A stretch of 64,000 bases of DNA from an uncultured Oscillospiraceae bacterium (GCA_934573935.1 CAKTMO010000003.1:1-64000); one strand, 5' to 3'. Counted from the stretch's first letter, positions 40,917 to 51,637 are shown. Notes: generated by a model not told the origin, from the sequence alone. Numbers and translations: made by a program.

Positions 40917-40960
40917 TCATGAAAAAGGGGAGGGGCAGAGCCCCTCCCCTTTTTCATGAT
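40917..40960 (-). terminator. Long hairpin terminator after the MBL-fold gene
   Basis: A 21-bp perfect inverted repeat with a three-base loop is flanked by an AAAAA/TTTTT step within the stem. It lies just past the stop of the metallo-hydrolase gene. Confidence 0.75.
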
Positions 40961-40975
40961 TTACAGACGGCGCGG

Positions 40976-41623
40976 TCAGCTGTGGATCAGCTGCACACAC
41001 CGAATGGACGCATCCAGCGCGGCGGAAAAGACGTCGCCGTCACCGGCGCTGCCCACGATGCAGCCATAGTGGGTGGGCACGGCGACGGATGGCCGGATGC
41101 GGTTGGCGGCCTGAGCCGCCTCCTGTGCCGTCATGGTGTAGGTGCCGCCGGCCGGCAGAAACGCCACATCGCAGGATACGCCGCCCATGGAGGGGATCAC
41201 GTCGGTGTCACCGGCCACATAGGCCGTTGTGCCGTCCATGGTGACCACATAGCCCAGATAGCGGTACGCCTCCGGATGGAACGCCTTGTCCGTGTTGTAG
41301 GCGGGGACCGGCAGAAAGCGGAGGCCCAGCACGTCATAGGTGACGCCGGTGTGCACCGGCAGCAGCACCGACTCGTCAAAGCCTGCCTCCAGCGCCTTGA
41401 GATAGCAGGTGTCCGGCAGAACGATGAAGCCGTCGGGCGCCAGCACCCGGCGGATATCCTCCGGCGAGAAGTGGTCGTAGTGATCGTGGGTGATGAATAC
41501 CAGTCCCGCATCGTGAGGCATGTCCCCAATTAGGTAAGGATCGAAGCGAAGCACGATGTGCTGGCCCTGCCAGCGGATACTGCTGTGGCAATTGATAGAG
41601 AACTGATCGGTGATATCCCTCAT
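40976..41623 (-). CDS. MBL-fold metallo-hydrolase (UlaG-like)
   Basis: The 215-residue protein has the metal motif THDHYDH, the later VAGDTD with the bridging Asp and a C-terminal PTHYG His. It is the compact L-ascorbate lactonase-like (UlaG) subgroup of metallo-beta-lactamase folds. It likely hydrolyses a lactone or phosphate ester, with unknown substrate. It lies between a heavy-metal-associated protein gene and a lipoprotein gene on the same strand, without clear coupling. Confidence 0.88.
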   Translation of the reverse strand: MRDITDQFSINCHSSIRWQGQHIVLRFDPYLIGDMPHDAGLVFITHDHYDHFSPEDIRRVLAPDGFIVLPDTCYLKALEAGFDESVLLPVHTGVTYDVLGLRFLPVPAYNTDKAFHPEAYRYLGYVVTMDGTTAYVAGDTDVIPSMGGVSCDVAFLPAGGTYTMTAQEAAQAANRIRPSVAVPTHYGCIVGSAGDGDVFSAALDASIRCVQLIHS

Positions 41624-41673
41624 ATGCCGAACTTCCTATAGAATGTAGTATTTTATAGTATACGACAGATTGT

Positions 41674-41931
41674 TTACTTTTTCAAGTGCCCAAATAAACC
41701 TTTCTTTTCATACGGCGCGCAGGCGTAGCCCAGGACGTGATAGCCGGTGGGCTCGATGACGGCGCGCAGCGCCTCCTCCGACAGCGCCTCTTCGCTCAGG
41801 ATCACCGTCTCCCCCTTGCTGTGGGAGGAGGTGACCTTTTTCACGGGGAATTTGCTCCGCACCGCGTCGTTGACATGGCTCTCGCACATGCCGCAGGCCA
41901 TACCGTCGATTTTCAGAGTGATCTCGTACAT
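41674..41931 (-). CDS. Heavy-metal-associated (HMA) domain protein
   Basis: The 85-residue protein is an HMA fold with the metal-binding motif GMACGMCESHV (Cys13, Cys16). It is extended at the C-terminus by CAPYEKKGLFGHLKK, which adds one more Cys. It may be a copper- or zinc-chaperone-like protein or a regulator of metal traffic. A GTTAG-N6-CTAAC palindrome, also found twice before the flavodoxin operon, sits 32 bases upstream of its ATG. A GGAGG ribosome site supports the start. Confidence 0.88.
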   Translation of the reverse strand: MYEITLKIDGMACGMCESHVNDAVRSKFPVKKVTSSHSKGETVILSEEALSEEALRAVIEPTGYHVLGYACAPYEKKGLFGHLKK

Positions 41932-41962
41932 TTTTCATACCTCCATGCGTGATGATCATTTG

Positions 41963-41978
41963 GTTAGATAATGCTAAC
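41963..41978. promoter_or_regulatory. GTTAG-N6-CTAAC palindrome before the HMA gene
   Basis: This has the same half-sites and spacing as the palindromes at 54948-54963 and 55009-55024, so it may be an operator for a metal-dependent repressor. DtxR-family sites have similar half-sites but a shorter spacing. Confidence 0.5.
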
Positions 41979-41992
41979 TGCTGCGCCGCGGA

Positions 41993-42020
41993 AATGCCGC
42001 GCAGACGCGGCATTTCCCAG
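41993..42020. terminator. Hairpin downstream of glnS
   Basis: GGAAATGCCGCG pairs with CGCGGCATTTCC (12 bp, four-base loop). There is no T run, so the terminator role is tentative. Confidence 0.5.
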
Positions 42021-42034
42021 CGGCTTGCAGCCGT

Positions 42035-43780
<1,746 letters not shown>

Positions 43781-43889
43781 TGTCTCACACTCCTTGTTAT
43801 CATGGTTGTTTTCCGGTCAAAAAACCAGACTTCTATTATACGCTGTCCTCAGCCGGATTGCAAGTGCTTTGCCGTGAAAATCGGCGGCC

Positions 43890-45104
43890 TTACAGCGCGG
43901 CCTCCAGATTCCGCCGGATGGCGGCGATGAATTCGCCGGAGGTGACGCCGTGGGCCTCAAAGCCCTCGTCCACCAGACCGGCCAGATCCTTGGTCATGGT
44001 GCCCTGGTTCAGCGTGGTGAAGCAGGCCTGCTCCAGCTTGTCGGCAAAGGCGGCCAGATCGGCCAGACCGTCCAGCTGTCCTCTCCGGCGCAGGGCGCCC
44101 GTCCAGGCGAAGATGGTGGCCATGGGGTTGGTGGAGGTCTCCTCACCCTTCAGATGCCTGTAGTAGTGGCGGGTCACGGTGCCGTGGGCGGCCTCGAATT
44201 CCGTGGTGCCGTCGGGGGACACCAGCACCGAGGTCATCATAGCCAAACTGCCGAAGGCGGTGGAGATCATGTCGCTCATCACGTCGCCGTCGTAGTTCTT
44301 CAGCGCCCAGATGAACCCGCCCTTGGAGCGGATGACCCGAGCCACCGCGTCGTCGATGAGGGTATAGAAATAGGTGATGCCCAGCGCTTCAAATTGGGCC
44401 TTGTAGGTGTTCTCGTACTCCTCTTCGAAAATACGCTTGAAAGTGCCGTCGTACACCTTGGAAATGGTGTCCTTGGTGGAGAACCACAGATCCTGCCGGT
44501 TGGCTATGGCGTACTGGAAGCAGCTTCTGGCGAAAGCACGGATGCTCTTCTCAGTGTTGTGCTGTCCCTGCCAGATGGCGGCGCCCTTCACAGTCTGGAC
44601 GGTCAGGGTCTTTTCCGCGCCGCTCTCGCCCTTGAAGGTCAGGGTAGCGGTGCCCGGCTCGTCGGTGACCATATCCACCGCCTTGTACATATCGCCGTAG
44701 GCATGACGCGCCACGGTGATGGGCTTCTCCCAGTTTTTCACCACCGGGTGGATGAAGGGCACCACGATGGGAGCGCGGAAGGCTGTGCCGTCCAGATAGG
44801 CGCGGATGGTACCGTTGGGGCTCTTCCACATCTCCGTCAGCTGGGGATATTCCTCCATGCGCTGTTTGTTGGGGGTGATGGTGGCGCACTTCACCGCCAC
44901 GCCCAGCCGCGCCGTGGCCTTGGCGGCGTCGATGGTCACCTGATCCTTCGTCTCATTCCGGTGCAGCAGCCCCAGATCGTAGTATTCGGTCTTCAGATCC
45001 ACAAAAGGCAGGATCAGCTCGTCCTTGATCATCTGCCACAGCACGCGGGTCATTTCGTCGCCGTCCATCTCCACCAGCGGCGTCGTCATTTTGATCTTAT
45101 CCAT
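43890..45104 (-). CDS. icd: NADP-dependent isocitrate dehydrogenase
   Basis: The 404-residue protein is of the eukaryote-like homodimeric class. It has VEMDGDEMTRVLW at the N-terminus, SPNGTIRAYLDGTAFRAP for substrate, NYDGDVMSDM metal Asp residues and EAAHGTVTRHYYRH for the cofactor. It makes 2-oxoglutarate and NADPH from isocitrate. Together with the aconitase-like gene 360 bases upstream on the same strand it forms the oxidative arm to glutamate. A nested repeat lies between the two genes. Confidence 0.95.
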   Translation of the reverse strand: MDKIKMTTPLVEMDGDEMTRVLWQMIKDELILPFVDLKTEYYDLGLLHRNETKDQVTIDAAKATARLGVAVKCATITPNKQRMEEYPQLTEMWKSPNGTIRAYLDGTAFRAPIVVPFIHPVVKNWEKPITVARHAYGDMYKAVDMVTDEPGTATLTFKGESGAEKTLTVQTVKGAAIWQGQHNTEKSIRAFARSCFQYAIANRQDLWFSTKDTISKVYDGTFKRIFEEEYENTYKAQFEALGITYFYTLIDDAVARVIRSKGGFIWALKNYDGDVMSDMISTAFGSLAMMTSVLVSPDGTTEFEAAHGTVTRHYYRHLKGEETSTNPMATIFAWTGALRRRGQLDGLADLAAFADKLEQACFTTLNQGTMTKDLAGLVDEGFEAHGVTSGEFIAAIRRNLEAAL

Positions 45105-45164
45105 AGCGCGTGTCCTTTCATATCGTATATGTATTGTTGTGCGGTGGGTTCTTGTTACCGTCCG

Positions 45165-45441
45165 TAGGGGCCGGCGTCCTCGACGGCCCGTTATTGCCTT
45201 CCTCTGTGAGGAAGGTGGCAGCTACAGCGGCATAGCCGCTGAGATCGGGGCTAAAAACATGCCGCCGGCATGTTTTCTTAACGCCCCGACTGAGGGAGAG
45301 AATCTGAGGTTTTTATTCTCTCCCCCAGTCTCGCTTCGCTCGACAGCCCCCTCTCAGAGGGGGCCAATGCCCCTGTCGCCACGCACGGTATGCAATGGCA
45401 TTTTCGGTAAACGACGGGGCGTCGGGGACGCCGCCCCCTAC
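45165..45441. repeat. Family-2 palindromic repeat with a family-1 copy inside
   Basis: The outer arms GTAGGGGCCGGCGTCCTCGA (45165) and the matching GTCGGGGACGCCGCCCCCTAC-like arm near 45441 are the ends of a family-2 unit. They are separated by a complete family-1 copy (45193-45367), so one element has inserted into the other. There is no coding capacity. Confidence 0.65.
45193..45367. repeat. Palindromic repeat, family 1 (copy D, nested)
   Basis: The unit has CCTTCCTCTGTGAGGAAGG-like and CCCCCTCTCAGAGGGGGCCA-like ends plus the CCCCAGTCTCGCTTCGCTCG core shared with copy C. An inner AACATGCCGCCGGCATGTT hairpin is present. Confidence 0.65.
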
Positions 45442-45465
45442 ACTCGTTTACCGGCAACCCTCCGC

Positions 45466-47703
45466 TTACCCCCGCTTCGCGTAATAGTTCATCAAACACC
45501 CGTCCAGCAGGATCTCCTTTTCGTCCGCCGTCAGGCCCCGCACGTGCAGCAGCAGGTCGTGTACGCTGCCGTCCTTGCGGATCACCTGGGCGGGGATGTC
45601 CTCCTGTCCCGCCTCGATGGCCTTGCGGATGGCGGGGACGAACACGCAGTCACCGGCCTCATAGTCAAAGGCGGTGTCCTTATCCAGCGTGAAGGGCAGG
45701 ATGCCCCAGTTGATGCAGTTGCTGCGGTAGCGCTTGGTGGCGAACTCATAGCAGATGTTGGCAAAGCCCCCCAGCACCTTCTGGCAGGAGGCCGCCTGCT
45801 CGCGGGCGGAGCCGTCGCCGGGCTTGTTGGCGAACACGCAGGAGCCGAACTGGGTCTTGGCGGCCAGCGCCCCGGCGTCGCCCACCTTTGCCAGCACCTC
45901 CAGAATATGTGCCGGTACGCTGCCTGCGCGGCGCTGTGCCTCCTGGGCCGCTACGGCCTTGGCACGGGGCACGTATTCCGGCACGCGGCGGCTCAGGGTG
46001 AACTCCGCCAGACGCAGGGGATTGGAGCGATAGGAGGACGTCTCGCCGGAGGGGATCAGCTCGTCGGTGGTGGTCACGTCGTCGTGGATCACCGCCGCCA
46101 TCTCCACCAGCAGATTCTCGGTAAGGTCGTACATTTTGGGCCAGTCGGTGATGTTGGGGCCCATCACCAGCTCCACGCTGGGATCGGCCTTGCCGAAGCC
46201 GTAGTACAGCCGGTTGTCGTATACGGACTTATCAAAGTGGTAGTCCCGATGCACCGGCGTATAGTCCACGTCGGTAGCGGCGGTGATGCGTCCGCCATTG
46301 GCGGCGGTGGCGGCAATGGAGCGGGAATCCATCAGGCACACGGCGGCAAACTGCCCCTCGCCTGGCTTGGAGCCCTCACGGTTGGGGAAGTTGCGGGTGG
46401 TGTGCCGCAGGCTCAGACCGTTGTTGGCGGGCACGTCCCCCGCGCCGAAGCAGGGGCCGCAGAAGCTGGGTTTGATGACCGCGCCGGTGGTCAGCAGCTC
46501 CGCCGTCACGCCGTCCCGCGTCAGCTCCAGAGAAACCGGCACGGAGGTGGGGTACACGTCCAGCGTAAACGCCCCGTTGCCGGTGCTGCCGCCCTTGAGG
46601 ATGTCCGCCGCCTCGGTGATGTTGTCGAACAGTCCGCCGGCGCAGCCGGCGATGACGCCCTGATCCGCCCACACGCCGCCGTCGTGGATCTTGTCCGTCA
46701 GATGGGGGCGGGTCTTGGGGAAGCGCTGTGCCGCGTCGGCCTCCACCTTGGCCAGCAGTTCCTCCGCATTGTCCAGGAATTCGTGGATCGTCCATGCGTT
46801 GGAGGGGTGGAAGGGCAGGGCGATCATGGACTCGATCCTGCTCAGGTCGATGGTGATCATCCGGTCGTAGTAGGCCACCTCCGCCGGATGCAGGGGCGCG
46901 TAGTCCTCCGGCCGCTGGTGGGCGGCATAAAAGCCCTGCGTCACCTCATCCGTCTCCCAGATGGAGGAGAGGCAGGTGGTCTCGGTGGTCATCACGTCGA
47001 TGCCGTTGCGGAAGTCGATGGGCAGCGCCTGAATACCAGGCCCCACGAACTCCAGGACCTTATTATTCACAAAGCCGCTCTCGAACGTGGCTTTTACCAG
47101 GGCGATAGCCACGTCGTGGGGGCCGATACCCCGTCGGGGCGCGCCGGTCAGATAGACCATCACCACCTCCGGCATGGGGGCGTCCCAGGTGTTTTTCAAA
47201 AGCTGCTTGGCCAGCTCCGGCCCGCCCTCGCCCACGGCCATGGTGCCCAGAGCGCCGTAGCGGGTGTGGGAGTCGGAGCCCAGGATCATGGCGCCGCACT
47301 TTGCCATCTGTTCACGGGCAAAGGAGTGGATAACGCTCTGATTGGCGGGCACATAGATGCCGCCGTACTTCTTGGCGGCGGACAGGCCGAACACGTGGTC
47401 GTCCTCGTTGATGGTGCCGCCCACGGCGCACAGGCTGTTGTGGCAGTTGGTCAGGGCGTAGGGGATGGGGAACTCCTTCATACCGCTGGCCCGGGCCTGC
47501 TGGATGATGCCCACATACGTGATGTCGTGGGACACCATGGCGTCGAACCGGATCTGCAGCTTTTCCGGATCGCCGGATACATTGTGGGCCTGCAGGATCC
47601 GCCATGCCATGGTGCCCTGCCGCGCCTGCCGGGGGGACAGGGCCGTGCTTTCGCAGGGAACGCCGTTGACCAGATACATGCCGTGGCTCGTCAGTTGGAT
47701 CAT
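45466..47703 (-). CDS. Aconitase-family hydratase (YbhJ-like)
   Basis: The 745-residue protein belongs to the aconitase superfamily. It has the cluster Cys pair in SFCGPCFGAGD, a first cluster Cys in TEAADILKG/ETTCLSS-type positions, and SDSHTRYGALGTM near residue 150. The C-terminal swivel domain has KRYRSNCINWGILPF with the substrate Arg. It interconverts citrate and isocitrate or a related pair. It is closer to the YbhJ type than to AcnA or AcnB, so the substrate is not fully certain. The icd neighbour supports a citrate-isocitrate role. The ATG has AAGGAGG upstream. Confidence 0.85.
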   Translation of the reverse strand: MIQLTSHGMYLVNGVPCESTALSPRQARQGTMAWRILQAHNVSGDPEKLQIRFDAMVSHDITYVGIIQQARASGMKEFPIPYALTNCHNSLCAVGGTINEDDHVFGLSAAKKYGGIYVPANQSVIHSFAREQMAKCGAMILGSDSHTRYGALGTMAVGEGGPELAKQLLKNTWDAPMPEVVMVYLTGAPRRGIGPHDVAIALVKATFESGFVNNKVLEFVGPGIQALPIDFRNGIDVMTTETTCLSSIWETDEVTQGFYAAHQRPEDYAPLHPAEVAYYDRMITIDLSRIESMIALPFHPSNAWTIHEFLDNAEELLAKVEADAAQRFPKTRPHLTDKIHDGGVWADQGVIAGCAGGLFDNITEAADILKGGSTGNGAFTLDVYPTSVPVSLELTRDGVTAELLTTGAVIKPSFCGPCFGAGDVPANNGLSLRHTTRNFPNREGSKPGEGQFAAVCLMDSRSIAATAANGGRITAATDVDYTPVHRDYHFDKSVYDNRLYYGFGKADPSVELVMGPNITDWPKMYDLTENLLVEMAAVIHDDVTTTDELIPSGETSSYRSNPLRLAEFTLSRRVPEYVPRAKAVAAQEAQRRAGSVPAHILEVLAKVGDAGALAAKTQFGSCVFANKPGDGSAREQAASCQKVLGGFANICYEFATKRYRSNCINWGILPFTLDKDTAFDYEAGDCVFVPAIRKAIEAGQEDIPAQVIRKDGSVHDLLLHVRGLTADEKEILLDGCLMNYYAKRG

Positions 47704-47740
47704 AGTGATGCCTCCTTGGGTACGCATATTCATTGCTCCT

Positions 47741-47770
47741 ATTTTATACGCATCGGGCGGCAAATGTAAA
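47741..47770 (-). promoter_or_regulatory. Promoter of the aconitase-like gene
   Basis: On the minus strand TTTACA (47770-47765) and TAAAAT (47746-47741) are 18 bases apart. Confidence 0.65.
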
Positions 47771-47913
47771 CTGCTTTTTCGCTGAAAAGTCCTTCTTTTT
47801 CCGGATTTCTCCCTTTTGACGGAGGCCGCCGCTCCTCCGCGGAGGGACACTGCCGGAAAAAGAACGCTGTCGCCTGATTTTGTTTCCTTATAATACACAT
47901 TTGACGAAAAATG

Positions 47914-47942
47914 TTGACGAATAGGAGAAACTGTGTCATACT
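47914..47942 (+). promoter_or_regulatory. Promoter of the hydrogenase operon
   Basis: TTGACG at 47914-47919 and CATACT at 47937-47942 are spaced by 17 bases. A second TTGACGAA lies 13-14 bases earlier, forming a direct repeat that could be a regulator site. Confidence 0.55.
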
Positions 47943-48008
47943 ATCTGATAATATTCTGCCCCATACCCATTTTTATGGGGCGACAGGAAAGGGAAGGAGT
48001 GACCCACC

Positions 48009-49844
48009 TTGAGCCGACTTGATATCAAGACCCCCAGCAAAGCGCAAACCGTGGTGGATAACCTTTACCGCGACGTAGAGCGCCGCATCGCGGCCTCGCC
48101 CCCGGGCCTGTGCCCCGTGGATATGTCGCTGACCTTTTTGCAGCTGTGCCATGCCCAGACCTGCGGCAAGTGCGTGCCCTGCCGTATCGGCCTGGGACAG
48201 CTGACCAAGCTCATCGAACTGGTGCTGGACGGTCAGGCCGACATGGCTACCCTGGCCATCATCGAAAAAACCGCCCGCAGCATCGTCAACACCGCCGACT
48301 GCGCCATCGGCCGTGACGCCGCCCGCCTGGTGGTGGACGGTCTGGAGGGCTTCCGCGACGACTATATCGAGCATATCCAGCACCACCGCTGCCTTGCCAG
48401 TCTGTCCCTGCCGGTGCCCTGCGTGGCGCTGTGCCCCGCGGGGGTGGACGTGCCGGGCTATATGGCGCTGGTGGGTGCAGGACGCTGCGCCGACGCGGTG
48501 CGGCTCATCCGCAAGGATAACCCCATGCCCACCGCCTGCGCCTATATCTGCGAGCATCCCTGCGAGGCCCGCTGCCGCCGCGATATGATCGACGCGCCCC
48601 TGAACATCCGCGGCTTGAAGCGCTACGCCGTGGACAACGCAGGCGACGTGCCCCAGCCCGAATGCGCTCCCGCCACCGGCAAGACCGTGGCCGTCATCGG
48701 CGGCGGCCCCAGCGGCCTCAGCTGCGCCTACTATCTGGCCCTGATGGGCCATAAGGTCACCGTGTTCGAAGAGCGTAAGCAGCTGGGCGGCATGCTGCGC
48801 TACGGCATCCCCAGCTACCGCTTCCCCCGGGAAAAGCTGGACGCGGAGATCGCCTCCATCCTCTCCCTGGGCATCGAGGCCTATACCGACGTCACCGTGG
48901 GCAAAGAGATCACCTTTGAACAGCTCCAGCAGGAGTACGACTGCCTGTACATCGCCATCGGCGCCCACCAGGGCAAGGGCGCGGGCATCGACGGCGAGCA
49001 CAGCAAAAACGTCATGTCCGCCGTGGAGATGCTCCGCGGCATCGGCGACGGCGATATGCCCGACTTCACCGGCAAGCGGGTGGTGGTCATCGGCGGCGGC
49101 AACGTGGCCATGGACGTGACCCGCAGCTCCATCCGCCTGGGGGCCGAAAAGGTCTCCTGCGTCTACCGCCGCCGCATCGAGGATATGACCGCCCTGCCCG
49201 ACGAGGTCACCGGCGCCATGGCCGAGGGCGCGGAGATGCTGACCCTGATGGCCCCCGTCCGCATCGAGGCCAACGAGCGGGACGAGGCCGTGGCCCTGTG
49301 GGTCCAGCCCCAGATCCCCGGCGAGGCTGACAAGAACGGCCGCCCCAGCCCCAAAAAGGCCGATCTGCCGGAGGTGCGTATTCCGGCGGACGTCATCGTG
49401 GTGGCCATCGGCCAGGGCATCGAGATCGCGGGCTTCGAGCAGTCCGGCGTGCCCATCAAGCGGGGCACCTTCGTGGCCGCCAGCTCCAGCCAGGTGGGCA
49501 ATATGAATAATGTGTTCGCCGGCGGCGACTGTGTCACCGGCCCCGCCAGCGCCATCCGCGCCATTGCCGCCGGCAAGGTGGCCGCCGCCAATATCGACGA
49601 GCATCTGGGCTTCCACCACGATATCACGGTGGAGATCGACATTCCCGCCCCGCGGCTGAACAACTCCCCGCCCCACGGCCGCATCAACACCACCGAGCGG
49701 GAGGCTGCCCTGCGCAAGAACGACTTTGAAGACATCGAATGTGGTCTCACCCACGAGGGCGCCTGCACCGAGGCGTCCCGCTGCCTGCGCTGCGACCACT
49801 ATGGCTATGGGATATTCAGAGGAGGTCGAAACAGCAAATGGTAA
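48009..49844 (+). CDS. NuoF-like/GltD-like flavoprotein, partner of [FeFe]-hydrogenase
   Basis: The 611-residue protein joins three parts. First is an N-terminal NuoF-type iron-sulfur domain (QTCGKCVPCRIGLGQL, Cys52, Cys55, Cys58). Next is a GltD-type four-iron domain (CPAGVDVPGYMALV to CEHPCEARC). Last is a FAD/NAD(P) oxidoreductase core with VIGGGPSGLSCAYY and VIGGGNVAMDVTR. It likely passes electrons between NAD(P)H and the hydrogenase encoded next, whose start it overlaps by seven bases. The start is a TTG at 48009, preceded by GAAGGAG. It lacks the large glutamate synthase subunit, so it does not make glutamate. Confidence 0.85.
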   Translation: MSRLDIKTPSKAQTVVDNLYRDVERRIAASPPGLCPVDMSLTFLQLCHAQTCGKCVPCRIGLGQLTKLIELVLDGQADMATLAIIEKTARSIVNTADCAIGRDAARLVVDGLEGFRDDYIEHIQHHRCLASLSLPVPCVALCPAGVDVPGYMALVGAGRCADAVRLIRKDNPMPTACAYICEHPCEARCRRDMIDAPLNIRGLKRYAVDNAGDVPQPECAPATGKTVAVIGGGPSGLSCAYYLALMGHKVTVFEERKQLGGMLRYGIPSYRFPREKLDAEIASILSLGIEAYTDVTVGKEITFEQLQQEYDCLYIAIGAHQGKGAGIDGEHSKNVMSAVEMLRGIGDGDMPDFTGKRVVVIGGGNVAMDVTRSSIRLGAEKVSCVYRRRIEDMTALPDEVTGAMAEGAEMLTLMAPVRIEANERDEAVALWVQPQIPGEADKNGRPSPKKADLPEVRIPADVIVVAIGQGIEIAGFEQSGVPIKRGTFVAASSSQVGNMNNVFAGGDCVTGPASAIRAIAAGKVAAANIDEHLGFHHDITVEIDIPAPRLNNSPPHGRINTTEREAALRKNDFEDIECGLTHEGACTEASRCLRCDHYGYGIFRGGRNSKW

Positions 49845-51574
49845 CAGTGACGATCGACAAAAAGACCCTGTCCGTGCCGGAGGGCACCACGATCTTAGAG
49901 GCCGCCAAAAGCGCCAATATCAGCATCCCCACCCTGTGCTATCTCAAGGATATCAACGAGATCGCCGCCTGCCGCATCTGCATGGTGGAGGTGGAGGGCC
50001 ATACCCGCCTTGTCCCCGCCTGCGACAACGCGGTGGTGGAGGGCATGGTGGTACATACCAACTCCCCCCGCGTCCGCGAGGCGCGGCGGGTGAACCTGCG
50101 CCTGATCCTCAGCCAGCACGAGAATAACTGCACCAAATGCACCCGCAGCGGCAACTGCAAGCTGCAGACCCTGTGCAACGACTATAACCTGCTGGGCGAC
50201 CACTACATCAAGGATCTCAAGAACATCCCCACCGACTTCTCCAACCCCGTGGTGCGCATCGAAAACCGCTGCATCCGCTGCATGCGCTGCATCCAGGTGT
50301 GCGAGAAGATCCAGGGCATGAACATCTGGGATGTGGTGGGCACCGGTATCCGCACCACCGTGGGCGTGGGCCGCTTCCGCACCCTGGGCGAGTCGGACTG
50401 CACCTTCTGCGGCCAGTGCGTCACCCACTGCCCCGTGGGCGCCCTGCAGGAGCATGACGACACCGGCAAGGTCTGGGACGCCCTGGCCGACCCCAAAAAG
50501 ATCACCGTGGTGCAGGTGGCCCCCGCCGTCCGCACCGCCTGGGCGGAGTATTACCACCTGGATTCCAAGTTCGCCACCGCCCAGCGGATGGTGACCGCCC
50601 TGAAGGAGATCGGCTTTGACTACGTGTTCGACACCGATTTCACCGCCGACCTGACCATCATGGAGGAGGGCGCGGAGTTCCTGCAGCGCTTCACCCATCA
50701 TGACCAGTATAAGTGGCCCATGTTCACCTCCTGCTGCCCCGGCTGGGTGCGGTTCGTCAAGGGTCAGTTCCCCGAGTACACCACCAATCTGTCCACCGCC
50801 AAGTCCCCCCAGGCCATGTTCGGCGCGGTGGCCAAGAGCTACTTTGCCGAGAAGCTGGGCGTGGATCCCCACGATCTCTACGTGGTGTCCATCATGCCCT
50901 GTACCGCCAAAAAGGCGGAGCGGGCCATCCCCAATCTGAACAGCGCCTGCGGCGACCCCGACGTGGACGTGGTGCTGACCACCCGCGAGCTGGTGCGCAT
51001 GCTCCGCGGCGAGCAGATCAACCCCGCCGTCATGGAGGAAACGCCTTTCGACAGCCCCCTGGGCACCGGCACCGGCGCGGCGGTGATCTTCGGCGCCACC
51101 GGCGGCGTCATGGACGCGGCCCTGCGCAGCGCCTATTTCATGGTCACCGGCCAGAACCCCGACCCCGACGCATTCACCGCCGTCCGCGGCATGGACGGCT
51201 GGAAGGAGGCTACTTTCGAGATCCCCGGCGCGGGCGCCGTCCGCGTGGCGGTGGTCAGCGGTCTGGGCAATACCCGCAAGCTGATGACCGCCCTGAAAAA
51301 CGGCAAGGCCAGCTACGATTTTGTGGAGGTCATGGCCTGCCCGGGCGGCTGCGTGGGCGGCGGCGGCCAGCCCATCCGCGACGGCGTGGAGCTGGCGGGG
51401 CCCCGCGGCGATATCCTGTGGAATCTGGATAAAAACGCCCCCATCCGCTTCTCCCACGAAAATCCGGAGGTGCGGGCCCTGTATAACCAGTATTTCCACA
51501 AGCCCCTCAGCCACCGCTCCCACGAACTGCTGCACACTGACCTGACGGCCTGGAAAATGCCCACGGAGGAATAA
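49838..51574 (+). CDS. [FeFe]-hydrogenase, multi-cluster group A
   Basis: The 578-residue protein has an N-terminal [2Fe-2S] domain (Cys34, 45, 48, 62) and a His-Cys3 [4Fe-4S] site (His94, Cys98, 101, 107). Two ferredoxin-type clusters follow (NRCIRCMRCIQVCEK and SDCTFCGQCVTHCPV). The H-cluster domain has all three signatures: TSCCPGW at 297-303, MPCTAKKAE from 353, and MACPGGCVGGGGQP from 499. It therefore looks catalytically intact. It interconverts protons and hydrogen in the cytoplasm. The upstream GltD-like gene marks the type sometimes called glutamate synthase-linked, whose physiological partner is not established. Confidence 0.95.
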   Translation: MVTVTIDKKTLSVPEGTTILEAAKSANISIPTLCYLKDINEIAACRICMVEVEGHTRLVPACDNAVVEGMVVHTNSPRVREARRVNLRLILSQHENNCTKCTRSGNCKLQTLCNDYNLLGDHYIKDLKNIPTDFSNPVVRIENRCIRCMRCIQVCEKIQGMNIWDVVGTGIRTTVGVGRFRTLGESDCTFCGQCVTHCPVGALQEHDDTGKVWDALADPKKITVVQVAPAVRTAWAEYYHLDSKFATAQRMVTALKEIGFDYVFDTDFTADLTIMEEGAEFLQRFTHHDQYKWPMFTSCCPGWVRFVKGQFPEYTTNLSTAKSPQAMFGAVAKSYFAEKLGVDPHDLYVVSIMPCTAKKAERAIPNLNSACGDPDVDVVLTTRELVRMLRGEQINPAVMEETPFDSPLGTGTGAAVIFGATGGVMDAALRSAYFMVTGQNPDPDAFTAVRGMDGWKEATFEIPGAGAVRVAVVSGLGNTRKLMTALKNGKASYDFVEVMACPGGCVGGGGQPIRDGVELAGPRGDILWNLDKNAPIRFSHENPEVRALYNQYFHKPLSHRSHELLHTDLTAWKMPTEE

Positions 51575-51589
51575 GAACAGAAGCAAAAA

Positions 51590-51620
51590 CAAGAGGTGCG
51601 CCCGTTTGGCGCACCTCTTG
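51590..51620. terminator. Bidirectional terminator after the hydrogenase operon
   Basis: CAAGAGGTGCGCC pairs with GGCGCACCTCTTG around a short loop between convergent genes. Confidence 0.8.
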
Positions 51621-51637
51621 TTTGCCTATGGTTCTCT

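Noticed and set aside
48009-49844. Glutamate synthase small subunit (gltD)
   Set aside because: The extra NuoF-like cluster domain and the coupling to a hydrogenase gene, with no gltB, argue against a glutamate synthase role.
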